Assembly: GCA_907163345.1 (NCBI GenBank)
Contig: CAJQUN010000395.1
Location: 1 to 64,000 of the forward strand
DNA from: Haberlea rhodopensis
Taxonomy: Eukaryota > Streptophyta > Magnoliopsida > Lamiales > Gesneriaceae
Length of the DNA: 64,000 bases
Direction: 5' to 3'
Numbering within the stretch: position 1 is the stretch's first letter; every line of letters begins with the position of its first letter. Shown piece after piece: positions 48,501-58,645 of this stretch. The notes under the pieces are model-generated. The model was not told the DNA's origin, made no database searches, and saw only the letters and a list, made by a program, of their open reading frames with translations. The position numbers and the translations under genes were made by a program.

Positions 48501-51500
48501 AATCCAAAATTTTATTATTCCGCTGCGTTCCATGCTTGTTGGATTACTTACATGCACTTGGCGCGATCGATAGCAGAAGATAGCGCGATCGATCGCGCCT
48601 GTTATTTTGCCCCACAAACCACGTAAAGCCGCGATCGATCGTGGCTGTAGAATCTATCGGTGACAATTACATATTATTCTCTTCCACTTGACCATACAAT
48701 AATGCATTTCCATTATTGTTTATCTTCCACTTGTTGACACACGCTTCCACTCTCACTAAAAGTTTTCCATTTATCTTGAAAGTTTCAAGATAAGTTGAAA
48801 CAAGTTCCAACTTCCAAGAAATAGCCTTTCTTCTTCCTAAATTTGAACTAAGATTATGATGTGCATTAACTTATCCTATGATTAATTGGGTGATGCTTCA
48901 TAATGTTTTTTCCATTTTTTTTTTAAAGTTAGATCATGTTATTTTGTTCAAAACTCTTTAATTGCAAAGCTAGAAAAAATTCATCAATGTATTTATGAAA
49001 TATGTTTATAAAGAAAAACAAAGGGAGTCGCGTGTATTAATCATTGTTCTTTTTAAATTTTGAAAGCAAAAAATCGTGAATCACTAAGTATTTAGAAGAA
49101 TGGCTTCAAAAATTGATATTGGTTGGGAGTTTGGTAAACCCATCGGAGACAATTGAAAGACAAATACAATGCAAATTTTGTGGAAAAGTTGTAGCGGAGG
49201 AGTTACAAGATTTAAACAACATATTGTTCAAATGTTGCTGGAAATGTCGAGTCATGTAGTAAAGCTCCAAAGGATATATCATTAATGTACACTGATGATT
49301 TTGTTCCTTCACGTCACTCCTCATGGTATTAGCAGCAGTGGTATAACATATATATGTATTTTTCTATGTTAATGTTGTAAAATATTTATTTTGATGTGAA
49401 TTTTTCCCAAAATAATTAAATTTTTTGAATTTTTTAATAATTTTTTAAAAATTTCGTTCCGTTACCGTTACTTGAAATATCATTGGAACCAGAACGGAGG
49501 CCTCCGTTCTAGGCACTATTCCCGCGACGGCGAACCATGATCTTCCCTCAACATTAGATAGTAGAATTTACAAAAAAATGGAGTCTATAGTGTTAGCAAA
49601 AATGCCCAGCAAGCCAAACGTTGGCCCGATGGGCTTTATGAGCCCCGACCCAATTAACTAACATACTACAACTATAAATACATCATTGTCTAGGGTTTAT
49701 GAATTCCGCTTAATCAATTCACTCTTTCATATCAAAAGCCGACATCACGCTAGCACTTGTGTTGACTTGAAGATCTGGTCAGGTTGGTTGAACTCGAGGG
49801 ACCACCGTCATCAGATTGATTTCGCTGTTGTCGGTAATTCTCTTTTCGTGCATTTATTTTGATATTTGCATGCTAATACATGAATCAGGCGCGATCGTCC
49901 GTCCCCGGGTCAAATCTGTTTATTGTATTATTTTCGCTGCGTTAGGATTTGGCGCCGGGGTACGGAAACCCAGCAGTGATATCAGAGCCAGGTTGCGCTT
50001 TGATTCATTTATTTGATAGTTAATTTTATTAGATCGTTTCCAATATATACTAATCGTCTTCGAATTTTCTGAATTTAAGAATCCGGAAAACATAGAAAAA
50101 TATTAAAAATTGTTTTAATATAAGAAATGTCACCGGAAAAGCCTGACGTCGCCGAAGAACCAAAATCTACAACCGCGGCAGCTGCGTGAGGCGGTGGTGC
50201 ACACGACGGAGAACTGTTCTTCCCCGCCGCGCGCCTCCCAGGTTAGCACACGGAACTCACGCAAATCTCTGCAATCGTTGCAGAGAAAAATGGCGTGAGC
50301 TCCATGGAAGACGTTAAGCAGCATGCTCGTGTGAGCCTTTTGCGAAAAGGCTTCCGGATCTGCATAAGAACGTAGTGACGCAGATTGTTGCGGTAGTAGC
50401 GAACTGTTGCAAGCGTGTTGCAACAGAGGCGTCCGCGGACTCGTGACCTGAAATCGCGATCTAGTTTCGGAAACTGTTTCCGGAGATCATTTTGCGTATA
50501 AATTATGTGCTTTAGTTTCTGCGCGCGACTCCGATGATGATGAGGCGGCGGCGCAAGGCTCTCCAGAACCCTAATCTGATATTAGGAACATGGTGGGCGG
50601 CGGCGCAAGCCCAAGGTTATCAAAACCCTAATTTCGAAAATAGGAAGATGAATGAACAGTAACATTTCGGAATTATGAAAAAAAATAAAATTTTTTTTTT
50701 TGATAAATCCGAAAATAATAATGCATTTTAGGTTGAAATTGATTTTATAATTTTGGATCCAAATTGTTTGGAGTCCATAAATTATTTTGGGTCATTTTTT
50801 ATGTTTTACCAGAATATTATTTTTGAAATAATAAATCATAATACTTAATTTTTAAAAATGTGATTTTTAATTTATTAAGTGTAAAATGGAGATTTTACAA
50901 TTAGTTGAAATTATTTAATTTGTTAATTTTATTATTGGCTAATATTATGATTTGAGGTAAAATAGTGATTTTACCAAGTAATTGAAAATTTAATTAACTG
51001 AAAATTAAATGGAAGTGTTTCATTTAATTGTTAATTTTATTTTCGATTATCATTATGATTAAAAGGTAAAATAGAGATTTTACCAATTAACTGAAAATTA
51101 ATTAATTAGAAATTAAATAAAATGGTTTTATTTAATTTGTTAATTTTATTTTCAATTAATGATGCGATTAGTGGGAAACGATAGAATAAATTAATTATTG
51201 TGCTCTAATTACATATGATGTGATTAGTACAATTACATATGATGTAGCTGTTCAGTTTAATGTTTAATTACATATGATGTGATTGCATGATGGATGATTA
51301 CGGGCCTTGACCAACGTGTTTAGGTGGATGTTTAGTTTTTTATTATTTCGTTATTATTGTATTTTGGTTATCAGGCCTGCGAGCTTGCTCTCTCTATTTT
51401 CTGATGTACCCCACCCGGATTTGTATCCATATTCTCTTATTTGCGCAATTTAAATGTAAAATCATTAGAATTAGTGGGAGATCAAGATTGAAGATGGAGC

Positions 51501-54500
51501 ATCAAGAATCAAGACATGTATAATGGAAGCAAAAATGTAATAGGATTGCATTACATGCATCACCTTAGACAGACTTGTGATCCACGTATGGCTCACGTGG
51601 ATCAATTAGGAAAATGTTGTAATCGTTCATATTTATTTTTATTATGCATATGATGTATGATACAAGTTTGTTTGTATGTTTTATTGGTACATATGACGCA
51701 TGAATAAAGCATAATTGTATGAATCCGACAAACAAACAAACGAGCATTTGATGAGATTTTAAAATAATTAAATCCCTCTTTTGAATATGATTCAAAATTT
51801 TAATATCAAACTGATAAGAGGAGCTCAAAAGGGTTTGTTGCTTACTGTCTTCCATCAACAGTTAAGCCATGAGACGCTACTTGTGACATATTGCCTTAGT
51901 CAACCACGTGGGGGGTATCTGACATGGGAAAGTTGTGTGTGTAACTGCCACTTAATTAAGGGTGCGGTTATGTTAACCTTCTAGATTACTCACTCACGTG
52001 GGGTCTTTTGAGCGTGACATTTCCATCCGTGGGATGGGTTAGTTTGACGTGAGAAGGCACAATTGTCCTGCCCACGTAGGGTTATGCCAATCGCGAGACA
52101 AATATCTTAGGGGTTGCATATGATGCAATTGTGATCTACCTTTAGTATTATGAAGCCGGTGGGCCCACGTCCGGGGTTATCATGAGCTAGTTGGACTCCA
52201 AGCCCACTTAGAAAGTATGATTTTCCGTTCATTTGTCATGAGGGTGGTGAATTCGAAAAATTTAGTGGGAGCATTCAATAACTAAAGTCCATAGTTTTTG
52301 AATTAATTAATAATCAAACGATTTGCATGTATTTTCTGTTTATTCTCAGTATTGTGATTGTCGTGAATCCGATTGCATCAATTCTCGATATAAACAAATT
52401 AACCACAAAATTATTCTGATTGACTATTAATTTTAAAATAGTGCCTGCTTCTAAAAAGTTACTATATACCATTGGTGGGAGCCTCATGTTGAAGTGTCTC
52501 CCGGTTCGTCTTATGAAGAGATCGCCACACTTGAGAAGTGGTGGGACGATGATCTCTCGGCTGGGTGATATATGATAGCATCAATATCACCAATGAGTTT
52601 CAACACAGATATGAGAAGCTCGTTCACACTGCTGATATTTTACAACACCTACAAATGTTGTTTGGTGAACGAAAGCGATTACTGAGACTCGCGACTTCAA
52701 AATAGCTATTTTCATTTCACATGCAAGATGGGGCTTCGGTCTATGAGCATGGTGTAAGAAAAATAGTTCTTGTTGATCAATTGGAAAATCTGAATGTGAC
52801 AATATCTCATTAACTGACTGTAGATTTGATCTTATAGTCAAAATGTTGGACACTCATGAGTCCTTGATTCAAAAGGAGAAACGTGTTCTTCTTGTCGAAT
52901 CTTCTACCAATGGTAGGAAGTATTCAAGGATAAAGAAGAGGAAGGGAAATGGTTCTCAACTTCAAAAGAAGAAAATGGATATAGTAGCAACTAAGAAAGG
53001 AGAGGCATCTATGTTTTCACTGCTGGTCACTGGCGCAAAATTGTAAGGAATACCTAGACTAGAAGCGTTCTAGAAAGGATATGTTTTATATTAAAATTAA
53101 ATGTTTCTATTGGTTCTACTTCTTTGGTATATGATGCAAGTTGTGCTAGTATCTTTGCAAAGAGTTGCATGTGATGAGAAGAAGTATAGAGCCCTAGGAA
53201 TGTGACACCTACCTGAGGCTAACCATTGTAGCAAGAGTTGTTGCAAAGGCTGTTTGAAACATTTGTTTAATATAAAATCTTGAACTGGTAAGGATCTGGT
53301 TTGAGTAATTGTTTATTTGTTATAGCTTTAATCATAAACATTGTTCCTATTTTGATAGAGAATGATATTCTTTTAAATTTGCGAATATGATTTGCAGTGT
53401 TTTTAAGAATGCATGTTTTATTGAATATGGTGAACTTATGAACGATTAGTATGATTATGTTCAAAGAATATAAAATGAATGATAACTAAAAACCCACATA
53501 TCTTTAGCATGTGCTGAATGTCCATTGAATTTAATTCATATGGACGTATGTGGAGCACTAAATGTTAGTGCAAGAGGATGTTAAGTTGTCTTGAGAATGT
53601 GATTCTCTCTGAGTAACTTTCTAAAGTTACATATTTGTTGAACATAACTCATACCAATGCAGTGACCAAAAACTCCATATACGATATGGACTGAAAAATA
53701 ATCCAAATTTTTATTTTGAGATTGTTCTGCTTATGTGAAGCAGCCAGTGGGAGATGAGTTGGATAGCTGATCCATCTTATGTTATTTTGTGAAAATTTAT
53801 ATTATCAATTGCAGGCAAAGTGTTTGTTTCGTAAGTGCAGTCTTTCTAGAGAAAATGTTTCTATAGAAAGGAATGATAATATAATATAACTTGAAAGGGT
53901 TCAAGAACCACAAACTGTGAAATTAATTGAGTCAATCATAACCTTTGAGCTACACATTCCAAGGAAATCTGAAAGTGTTTCAAGAACTCCTGATAAATTG
54001 CATTTACTCCTAGAAAGTAGTCAAAATGATTTTGACCATGGATGTGATTCTAGGACTTTCAAGGAGACGATGTTGGATATCGTTTCGGGATATTGGCGAG
54101 ATGCTATGAAATTTGAAATAGACTCCATGTACTCTAATAAGGTATGGACCTTAGTAGATCCTCTTTGGGAATTGTTCTCATTGGTTGCAAATGGATCTAC
54201 AAGTGAAAGCTTGGAGTGGATGGGAAGGTACTGATCTTCAAAACTTGACTGGTGGGAAACAGTTATTCTCATAGGCAAATAGTTGTCTGTGAGAAAATTT
54301 TCATCGGTTATGATGCTAAAGTCTATTCGAATTTTATTAGTTATATCTTCATATTATGACTATGAGATATAACAGATGGATGTGAAGACTTTTATACAAG
54401 GCAGCCAGAGGGCTTCACAACCATTGGGAGTGAGCAAAAGGTTTGCAAACTCCAGAGGTCCATTTCTGGGCCTAAGAAGGCATCCCGAAGTTTGAATTCT

Positions 54501-57500
54501 GTTTTGATAACATTATCAAAGTGTTTGGTTTTGTTAAAAATCCGGAAGTGAAATGTGTGCGCAAAAGGGTTAGTGGGAGCACGGTTATATTTGTGAAGCT
54601 TTAAGTCGATGATATACTACTCATTGTGAATGGTATTGGATTAATCAATTAAAGCATGATTATCTACTAATTTCTCCATGAAAGATTTGGGAGAAGCGTT
54701 CTACGTGCTTAGCGTAAGGATCTATAGGGATAGATCTAAAGGATGCTTGAGATCTCTCAATCTACGTACATAAACACTGTGCTAAAAGAGTTTAGCATGG
54801 AATAGTCGGAAAAAAAAGGAGTTACTTCCCAATATGTCATAGTATTCATCTCTCGAATCAATGAGTCTTAAGATTGATGAAAGGAGAGAAAAGATGACAT
54901 TGATACCTTATGTTTCGACTTTTAATAGCATAATGTATGATATGTTATGTACTTGGCCTGATGTATGTTCTTAGAGTAATGAGCAGACATCAGACAGATC
55001 CAGGTGAAGTCACTGGAAAACTGTGAAAATAATCCTCAAGTACTTATGAAGAACCTAGGATATGTTCATAGTTTTTGGATCTGTAAGTGGAGAAATAAAA
55101 GTTGAAGGCTAAGCTGATGCTGGTTTTTCAGTCGGATTTAGATGATACCAAATCGATGTTCGGATTTTTATTTAAGCTTAATGATGATGTTATCTCTTGG
55201 AAACGTTCCAAGTAAGACACCACATCGGATTCCACCACTGAAGCTGAATACATTGCAGCATACGATGCAGCAAAGAGGCAGTTTGGATATGAAATTTCAT
55301 CCAAGAGTTGGGTGTAATTTCTAGTGCAGTTGACACAGTCTCTGTGTACTGTGACAACATTTGAGCTATTATGAATAGCCAAGATCTCATCAGGATCCAA
55401 ACATATATTGAGAAAATATCATCTAATGAGAGAGATGGTAGACACGATATTATTATCGAGAGAATCGTTTCAACAGAAAAATATAGTGAATCCACTGACA
55501 AAGCCTTTACAATGATCGGTGTCTGTCAGACATCTTGGGAAGATGGTCTTGAGACACATGAGTAGTTGGCTTTGGGAAAGTGAAAGATGTTGTCATATGT
55601 GATTAAGTAAATCAATAGTTGATTGATTGTACTTATAATCTTATTATGACAAATATTTGTTTGAATATTAATATATATGGCACTTCTGCACCTGTTTACC
55701 CATGCATATTGATGCATTGATGAAGTCCTTGAAATTGTTATAGTCCATAGAATGTGGTTATGCATATGATAGTGGCCATGAAATACATTCTCGACCGCGA
55801 TTTCTAAATGTTCCTAGTCGATGAGCCTTCGAGAATGGGATATCGATATATGCTCGCTAGAGACTGGTATTCATGATGTGCCTAGTGTAGTGCGCCGCGT
55901 TTCATCGGCGTTGGCTTGGAGAAGTCAGCACACATGAATAGGTGCTCATTATGAATTAGTTCACTGAACGACCCTACTCGGAATTCTATAAGTGGTTACC
56001 ATTTGTCGAGTATAGAATTTCTAGTCATAGTTGTGCACCATTACTCCTCATGACCCGAGGCATCATTGAGGTCTTGATAGATAGCTGTGTACTTTGATTT
56101 AATGACTGATCACATGTGGGTCATAAATTCATTATTTTGGGTATTCAGTGATGCTGTCAGAGGCCTATGATTGTCGTTGGGGATTCACCACTGGTCTTGA
56201 TGAACCAGGATGTCCTATGTGTTTTTCTATATATGATTCGAGGAATCTCTGGCTAGAGTGGGTAGTGCATGTGAAAAATAAGTTTTTCATATACGCACAC
56301 AATGAATCATATAACGTGAAACAAATACATAGTTATTGAAATCATAAGGGGCCTCGACCAACCAATGCCTTTGATTCAATCGGGACATATTGAGTGAAAG
56401 GAATGCACTGCACGCTAACTATGGCTGAAAGGTTCTCGTATGTTGCTAGTCATTTGTGTCTAGGTCTTCGTGAAGCGCAGATGCTAGACGCTACCCACGA
56501 TTTGTAGGTTGTTGCTGGAATTATATTTCGGTCATTCTCTATTAAAGGAGTTTAATCGACAATGGGGCATTCAGGGTAAGCCCAAGAAGTTGTTTGACTC
56601 ACAAAGGTTGTGATCCTACTGCTTGATACACTTGAGCCTCGCTAGATGACAATCAACCGGCCGCCGATCTATCGATGAGAATTGAGACTTAAATGTTAAG
56701 TGCTCAAACTGAGTGATTTAGAAGAGATGAATTTAATTTTTTGAAAGCTCCTCAATTTAGTGGAGTTTCTATATTTGAAATTGTTTCATTTATAGAAAGT
56801 TCTAAAATTAAACCGTTTGATATATTTATGTCTCTACATTGATAGTACATCAAGTTGTTCAATTAGATTGAGTTACTTGGATATGAGTTTGTAGTTTTGT
56901 GTTGGCTTTTGGGCAAGTGAGAGATTGTTAGTAAAAATGTCCAACAAGCCAAACGTTGGCACGATGGGCTTTATGAGCTCTGACCCAATTAACTAACATA
57001 CTACAACTATAAATACATCATTGTCTAGGGTTTATGAATTCCGCTTAATCAATTCACTCTTTCATATCGAAAGCCGACATCACACTAGCACTGGTGTTGA
57101 CTTGAAGATCTGATCAGGTTGGTTGGACTCGAGGGACCATCGTTATCAGATTGATTTCGCTGTTATCGGTAATTCTCTTTCGTGCATTTATTTTGATATT
57201 TGCATGCTAATACATGAATCAGATGCGATCGTCCGTCCCGGGTAAGATCTGTTTATTGTATTATTTACGCTGCGTTTGGATCTGGCGCAGGGATATGGAA
57301 ACCCAACATATAGAACCCTCAAACCTAGTCAAAATCATTATTAAATTGTCTTCTTGAACATTATCAGCCATTTCTGCAGGATTAAACTCATAGACCAATT
57401 ATCTCTGATGGAAATTGGTTAGTTTATACCCCAAAAACAAATCAAACACCAGAACTTCGCAGCACACCTCACTCAAGAACCCTATTTCTCATCGCAAACA

Positions 57501-58230
57501 CCCATCCCAGCTTGCACGAATTAGTCAGCACTTTGGATGGTTTTCCCTTTTCTCAATACGAAACTCAGAATAACAATCTACCATCAGAAAATAGAACCAA
57601 AACTCTCTGAGTCTATCAAGGCCCCGTAAATCGCCAAAACCTTGTTCATTACGGTTTATAAAAGAATCATTTGGAAGAAGAAAAAAAATAGAACAATTAC
57701 CAACTCAAGCATGGGAAAATCAGGAAAATTTTAGTAGAAATTTACCTCTTTTGCCTGCCAGTGTAATACTCTTGAGGATCAAAATCCGGGTCGCTATCAG
57801 ACTCGTCCGAAATTCGTTTGAGATCCCCCAAAGTCTTAATTCCACCGCGCGTACGTCCTTCTCTCCCAGAAGATACTTCGGCGGTGGTTTTAAGTTTCCC
57901 AGAAGAGCGTAGATTGTACGAAGGGGCCGCAGCCGGTGGCGAGGGGGATCGGAAGCGCGAAGGTTCCGATTCGTCAGAAGGAGAACTATGAAACTGGGAT
58001 CGCACCGGTGAATCGACCTCTACAGTAGCCGCATCGGGGGCGGATATAGAGCCTCCGGTCTCGAAGAAAGTGGAAACAGCGGCGTCGAGATCGAAGTTGT
58101 GAGACTCCAAGAAGAAGAAGGCTTCCGATTTGAAGGCGCAATTGGTTATTTTGCAGAAAGTGTTGATCACACCAATATGAGGGTGGCCGATCATGGATTC
58201 TTCTGCAATGGATTCCGTTTGGTTCTCCAT
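42164..58230 (-). CDS. PUX5: SEP/UBX-domain Cdc48 cofactor, PUX5-like (four exons)
   Basis: Plant UBX-domain protein of 414 residues, matching the layout of Arabidopsis PUX5 (p47-like adaptor of the AAA-ATPase Cdc48/p97). Exons: 57746-58230, 43260-43548, 42772-42867, 42164-42538; all introns GT-AG and all phases agree. An N-terminal UBA-like segment (about 20-57) ends FFLESHNFDLDAAVSTFFE; an acidic, Ser-rich linker follows. FTGTGRQLSGE (206-216) and FQGVGQT (299-305) resemble SHP motifs that bind Cdc48; the SEP domain is about 230-288; UBX about 338-414 with GFPPKQL, the loop that enters Cdc48. A second in-frame ATG at 58194 is possible as start. Intron 1 spans 14,197 bases of transposons. 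Confidence 0.93.
42772..42867 (-). CDS. PUX5: PUX5-like exon 3
   Basis: 32 codons, acceptor GTGCAG, donor GTTCGT. Reads SIKRSECPKELALAD, the second half of SEP. Found by homology and phase; too short for ORF detection. Confidence 0.9.
43260..43548 (-). CDS. PUX5: PUX5-like exon 2
   Basis: Acceptor GTTCCAG, donor GTAACA. Reads SGMLVRDP, VDAIFDQARQSG, SFTGTGRQLSGEA and the first half of the SEP domain, YWRNGFTVDNGPLRMF. Confidence 0.93.
44894..45584. mobile_element. hAT MITE with TIR CAGGGGC
   Basis: 691 bases starting CAGGGGCATA and ending TACGCCCCTG, flanked by a perfect 8-base duplication CAAAGGAG (44886-44893, 45585-45592). No transposase. Inverted ends plus 8-base duplication indicate the hAT superfamily. 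Confidence 0.9.
46047..46108. repeat. GATCGATC palindromes in the hAT element, unit 1
   Basis: GCGCGATCGATCGCGC at 46047-46062 and CCACGATCGATCGTGG at 46093-46108: the CGATCGATCG core extended to perfect 16-base palindromes, in a DNA transposon context. Similar copies are at 48583-48598 and 48628-48645 in unit 2. Confidence 0.88.
47049..48552 (+). mobile_element. Copia-type solo LTR
   Basis: 1504 bases from TGTTGGGATATGCCC to GGATTACTTACA with 5-base duplication TGCAC (47044-47048, 48553-48557). Unit 1 of the tandem duplication has the empty site, which gives direct proof of the boundaries. The start resembles large plant copia LTRs. No internal region remains. Strand is inferred from the TGTTGGGATATGCCC start. 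Confidence 0.9.
49100..49324 (+). pseudogene. Degenerate BED zinc finger of a hAT transposase
   Basis: From ATG near 49100 the plus strand reads MASKIDIGWEFGKPIGDN, then after a TGA and frame changes CKFCGKVV and GGVTRFKQHIVQ, then YTDDFVPSRHSS. This is the N-terminal BED zinc finger of plant hAT-type transposases. The rest of the transposase is missing. The same start lies at the end of tandem unit 1 near 46566. Confidence 0.75.
49591..49975 (+). mobile_element. 5' LTR of the intronic copia element
   Basis: 385 bases, TGTTAGCAAAAATG to AAACCCAGCA, with ACTATAAATACATC as TATA box near 49670. Partner at 56926-57308. Confidence 0.92.
49977..49992 (+). promoter_or_regulatory. Primer binding site of the intronic copia element
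   Basis: TGATATCAGAGCCAGG follows the LTR by one base: the tRNA-Met site with one mismatch to TGGTATCAGAGCC. Confidence 0.85.
49993..52440 (+). other. Long leader of the intronic copia element
   Basis: About 2.4 kb with no clear gag. A GC-rich island at 50130-50640 with GCGGCGGCGCAAG repeated contrasts with AT-rich sequence after 50650. Bases 50840-51170 contain repeated AAATTAAATG and GGTAAAATAG blocks. Origin unknown. Confidence 0.55.
52440..53200 (+). pseudogene. Copia gag remnant
   Basis: Broken readings suggest copia gag: YEKLVHTADILQHLQMLF, then KRRNVFFLSN, and a degenerate zinc knuckle CFHCWSLAQNCKEYL near 53015-53060. Stops occur in every frame. Confidence 0.65.
54080..54700 (+). 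pseudogene. Copia RT remnant
   Basis: MKFEIDSMYSNKVWTLVDP near 54108 and IGCKWIYK near 54190 mark the RT start; RQPEGFTTIGSEQKVCKLQRS near 54400 and DDILLIVN-like sequence near 54610 follow. Many frame breaks. Confidence 0.8.
55120..55565 (+). pseudogene. Copia RNase H remnant
   Basis: DDTKSMFGFLFKLNDDVIS near 55140, then STTEAEYIAAYDAAK near 55230 and NPLTKPL-like sequence near 55490, the copia RNase H and C-terminus. Out of frame in places. Confidence 0.82.
56926..57308 (+). mobile_element. 3' LTR of the intronic copia element
   Basis: 383 bases, TGTTAGTAAAAATG to AAACCCAACA, preceded by the purine-rich GGGCAAGTGAGAGAT and followed by TATAG. Confidence 0.92.
57746..58230 (-). CDS. PUX5: PUX5-like exon 1
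   Basis: ATG at 58230-58228 starts MENQTESIAEES; the donor is GTAAAT after YTGRQKR. A GTG-initiated extension upstream is not credible in a plant gene. It encodes the UBA-like domain and the Ser/Pro-rich linker with EYYTG. Confidence 0.92.
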
Positions 58231-58250
58231 TGAAACAGAGCTCACTCAGT

Positions 58251-58645
58251 TTTCTCCAACTTCCATTTGATTCTTTACTTGCAACTTATTTTATCTTTAT
58301 TAGTGGGATGGTATTTATTTTTACAAGGAATAATTATAATTACACTCCTTGATCCAGTTTTCTCCAACTTCCATTTGATTCTTTACTTGCAACTTATTTT
58401 ATCTTTATTAGTGGGATGGTATTTATTTTTACAAGGAATAATTATAATTACACTCCTTGATCCAGTTTTCTCCAACTTCCATTTGATTCTTTACTTGCAA
58501 CTTATTTTATCTTTATTAGTGGGATGGTATTTATTTTTACAAGGAATAATTATAATTACACTCCTTGATCCAGTTTTCTCCAACTTCCATTTGATTCTTT
58601 ACTTGCAACACATTTTATCTTTATTAGTGGGATGGTATTTATTTT
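58251..58645. repeat. 108-bp minisatellite at the PUX5 5' end
   Basis: The unit starting TTTCTCCAACTTCC repeats at 58251, 58359, 58467 and 58575, the last one partial. The first three units are almost identical. The unit length is 36 codons, so one plus-strand frame stays open through all copies; this is a by-product, not a gene. The array starts 21 bases upstream of the PUX5 ATG. Confidence 0.93.

Larger units (their letters stand above)
45574..49127. repeat. Tandem duplication of about 1.0 kb
   Basis: The block starting GGTACGCCCCTGCAAAGG at 45574 recurs at about 46591; both units end AAAATTGATATTGGTTGG. Unit 2 is 1.5 kb longer because of the solo LTR. The units are nearly identical elsewhere, so duplication is young. 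The unit includes the right end of the MITE and its CAAAGGAG. Confidence 0.9.
45789..49539 (+). mobile_element. hAT element with TIR CATGGTTCGC, internally duplicated
   Basis: Ends CATGGTTCGC and GCGAACCATG, flanked by the 8-base duplication ATCTTCCC (45781-45788, 49540-49547). It contains a degenerate BED zinc finger at the 3' side. A tandem duplication of about 1 kb (45574-46590 and 46591-49127) overlaps the left end, and the second unit holds a solo LTR. The left terminus occurs four times because of the duplication and a 48-base repeat at 45789-45884, so which one was used last is uncertain. Confidence 0.8.
49591..57308 (+). mobile_element. Complete but decayed Ty1/copia element
   Basis: LTRs 49591-49975 and 56926-57308, 5-base duplication TATAG (49586-49590, 57309-57313), primer site at 49977 and pol remnants between. 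It lies antisense to PUX5 in intron 1. The LTRs still match closely but the coding region has stops throughout. Confidence 0.93.
43549..57745 (-). other. PUX5 intron 1 (14.2 kb)
   Basis: From the exon 1 donor GTAAAT at 57745 to the acceptor GTTCCAG at 43549. It contains, in order from the left, 1.3 kb of AT-rich sequence, a hAT MITE, a larger hAT element with a solo LTR, and a full copia element. No other gene is seen inside. Confidence 0.88.

Noticed and set aside
58243..58245. GTG start for PUX5 upstream of the first ATG
   Set aside because: GTG initiation is not expected for a plant nuclear gene, and the region belongs to the 5' UTR; the ATG at 58230 is used instead.
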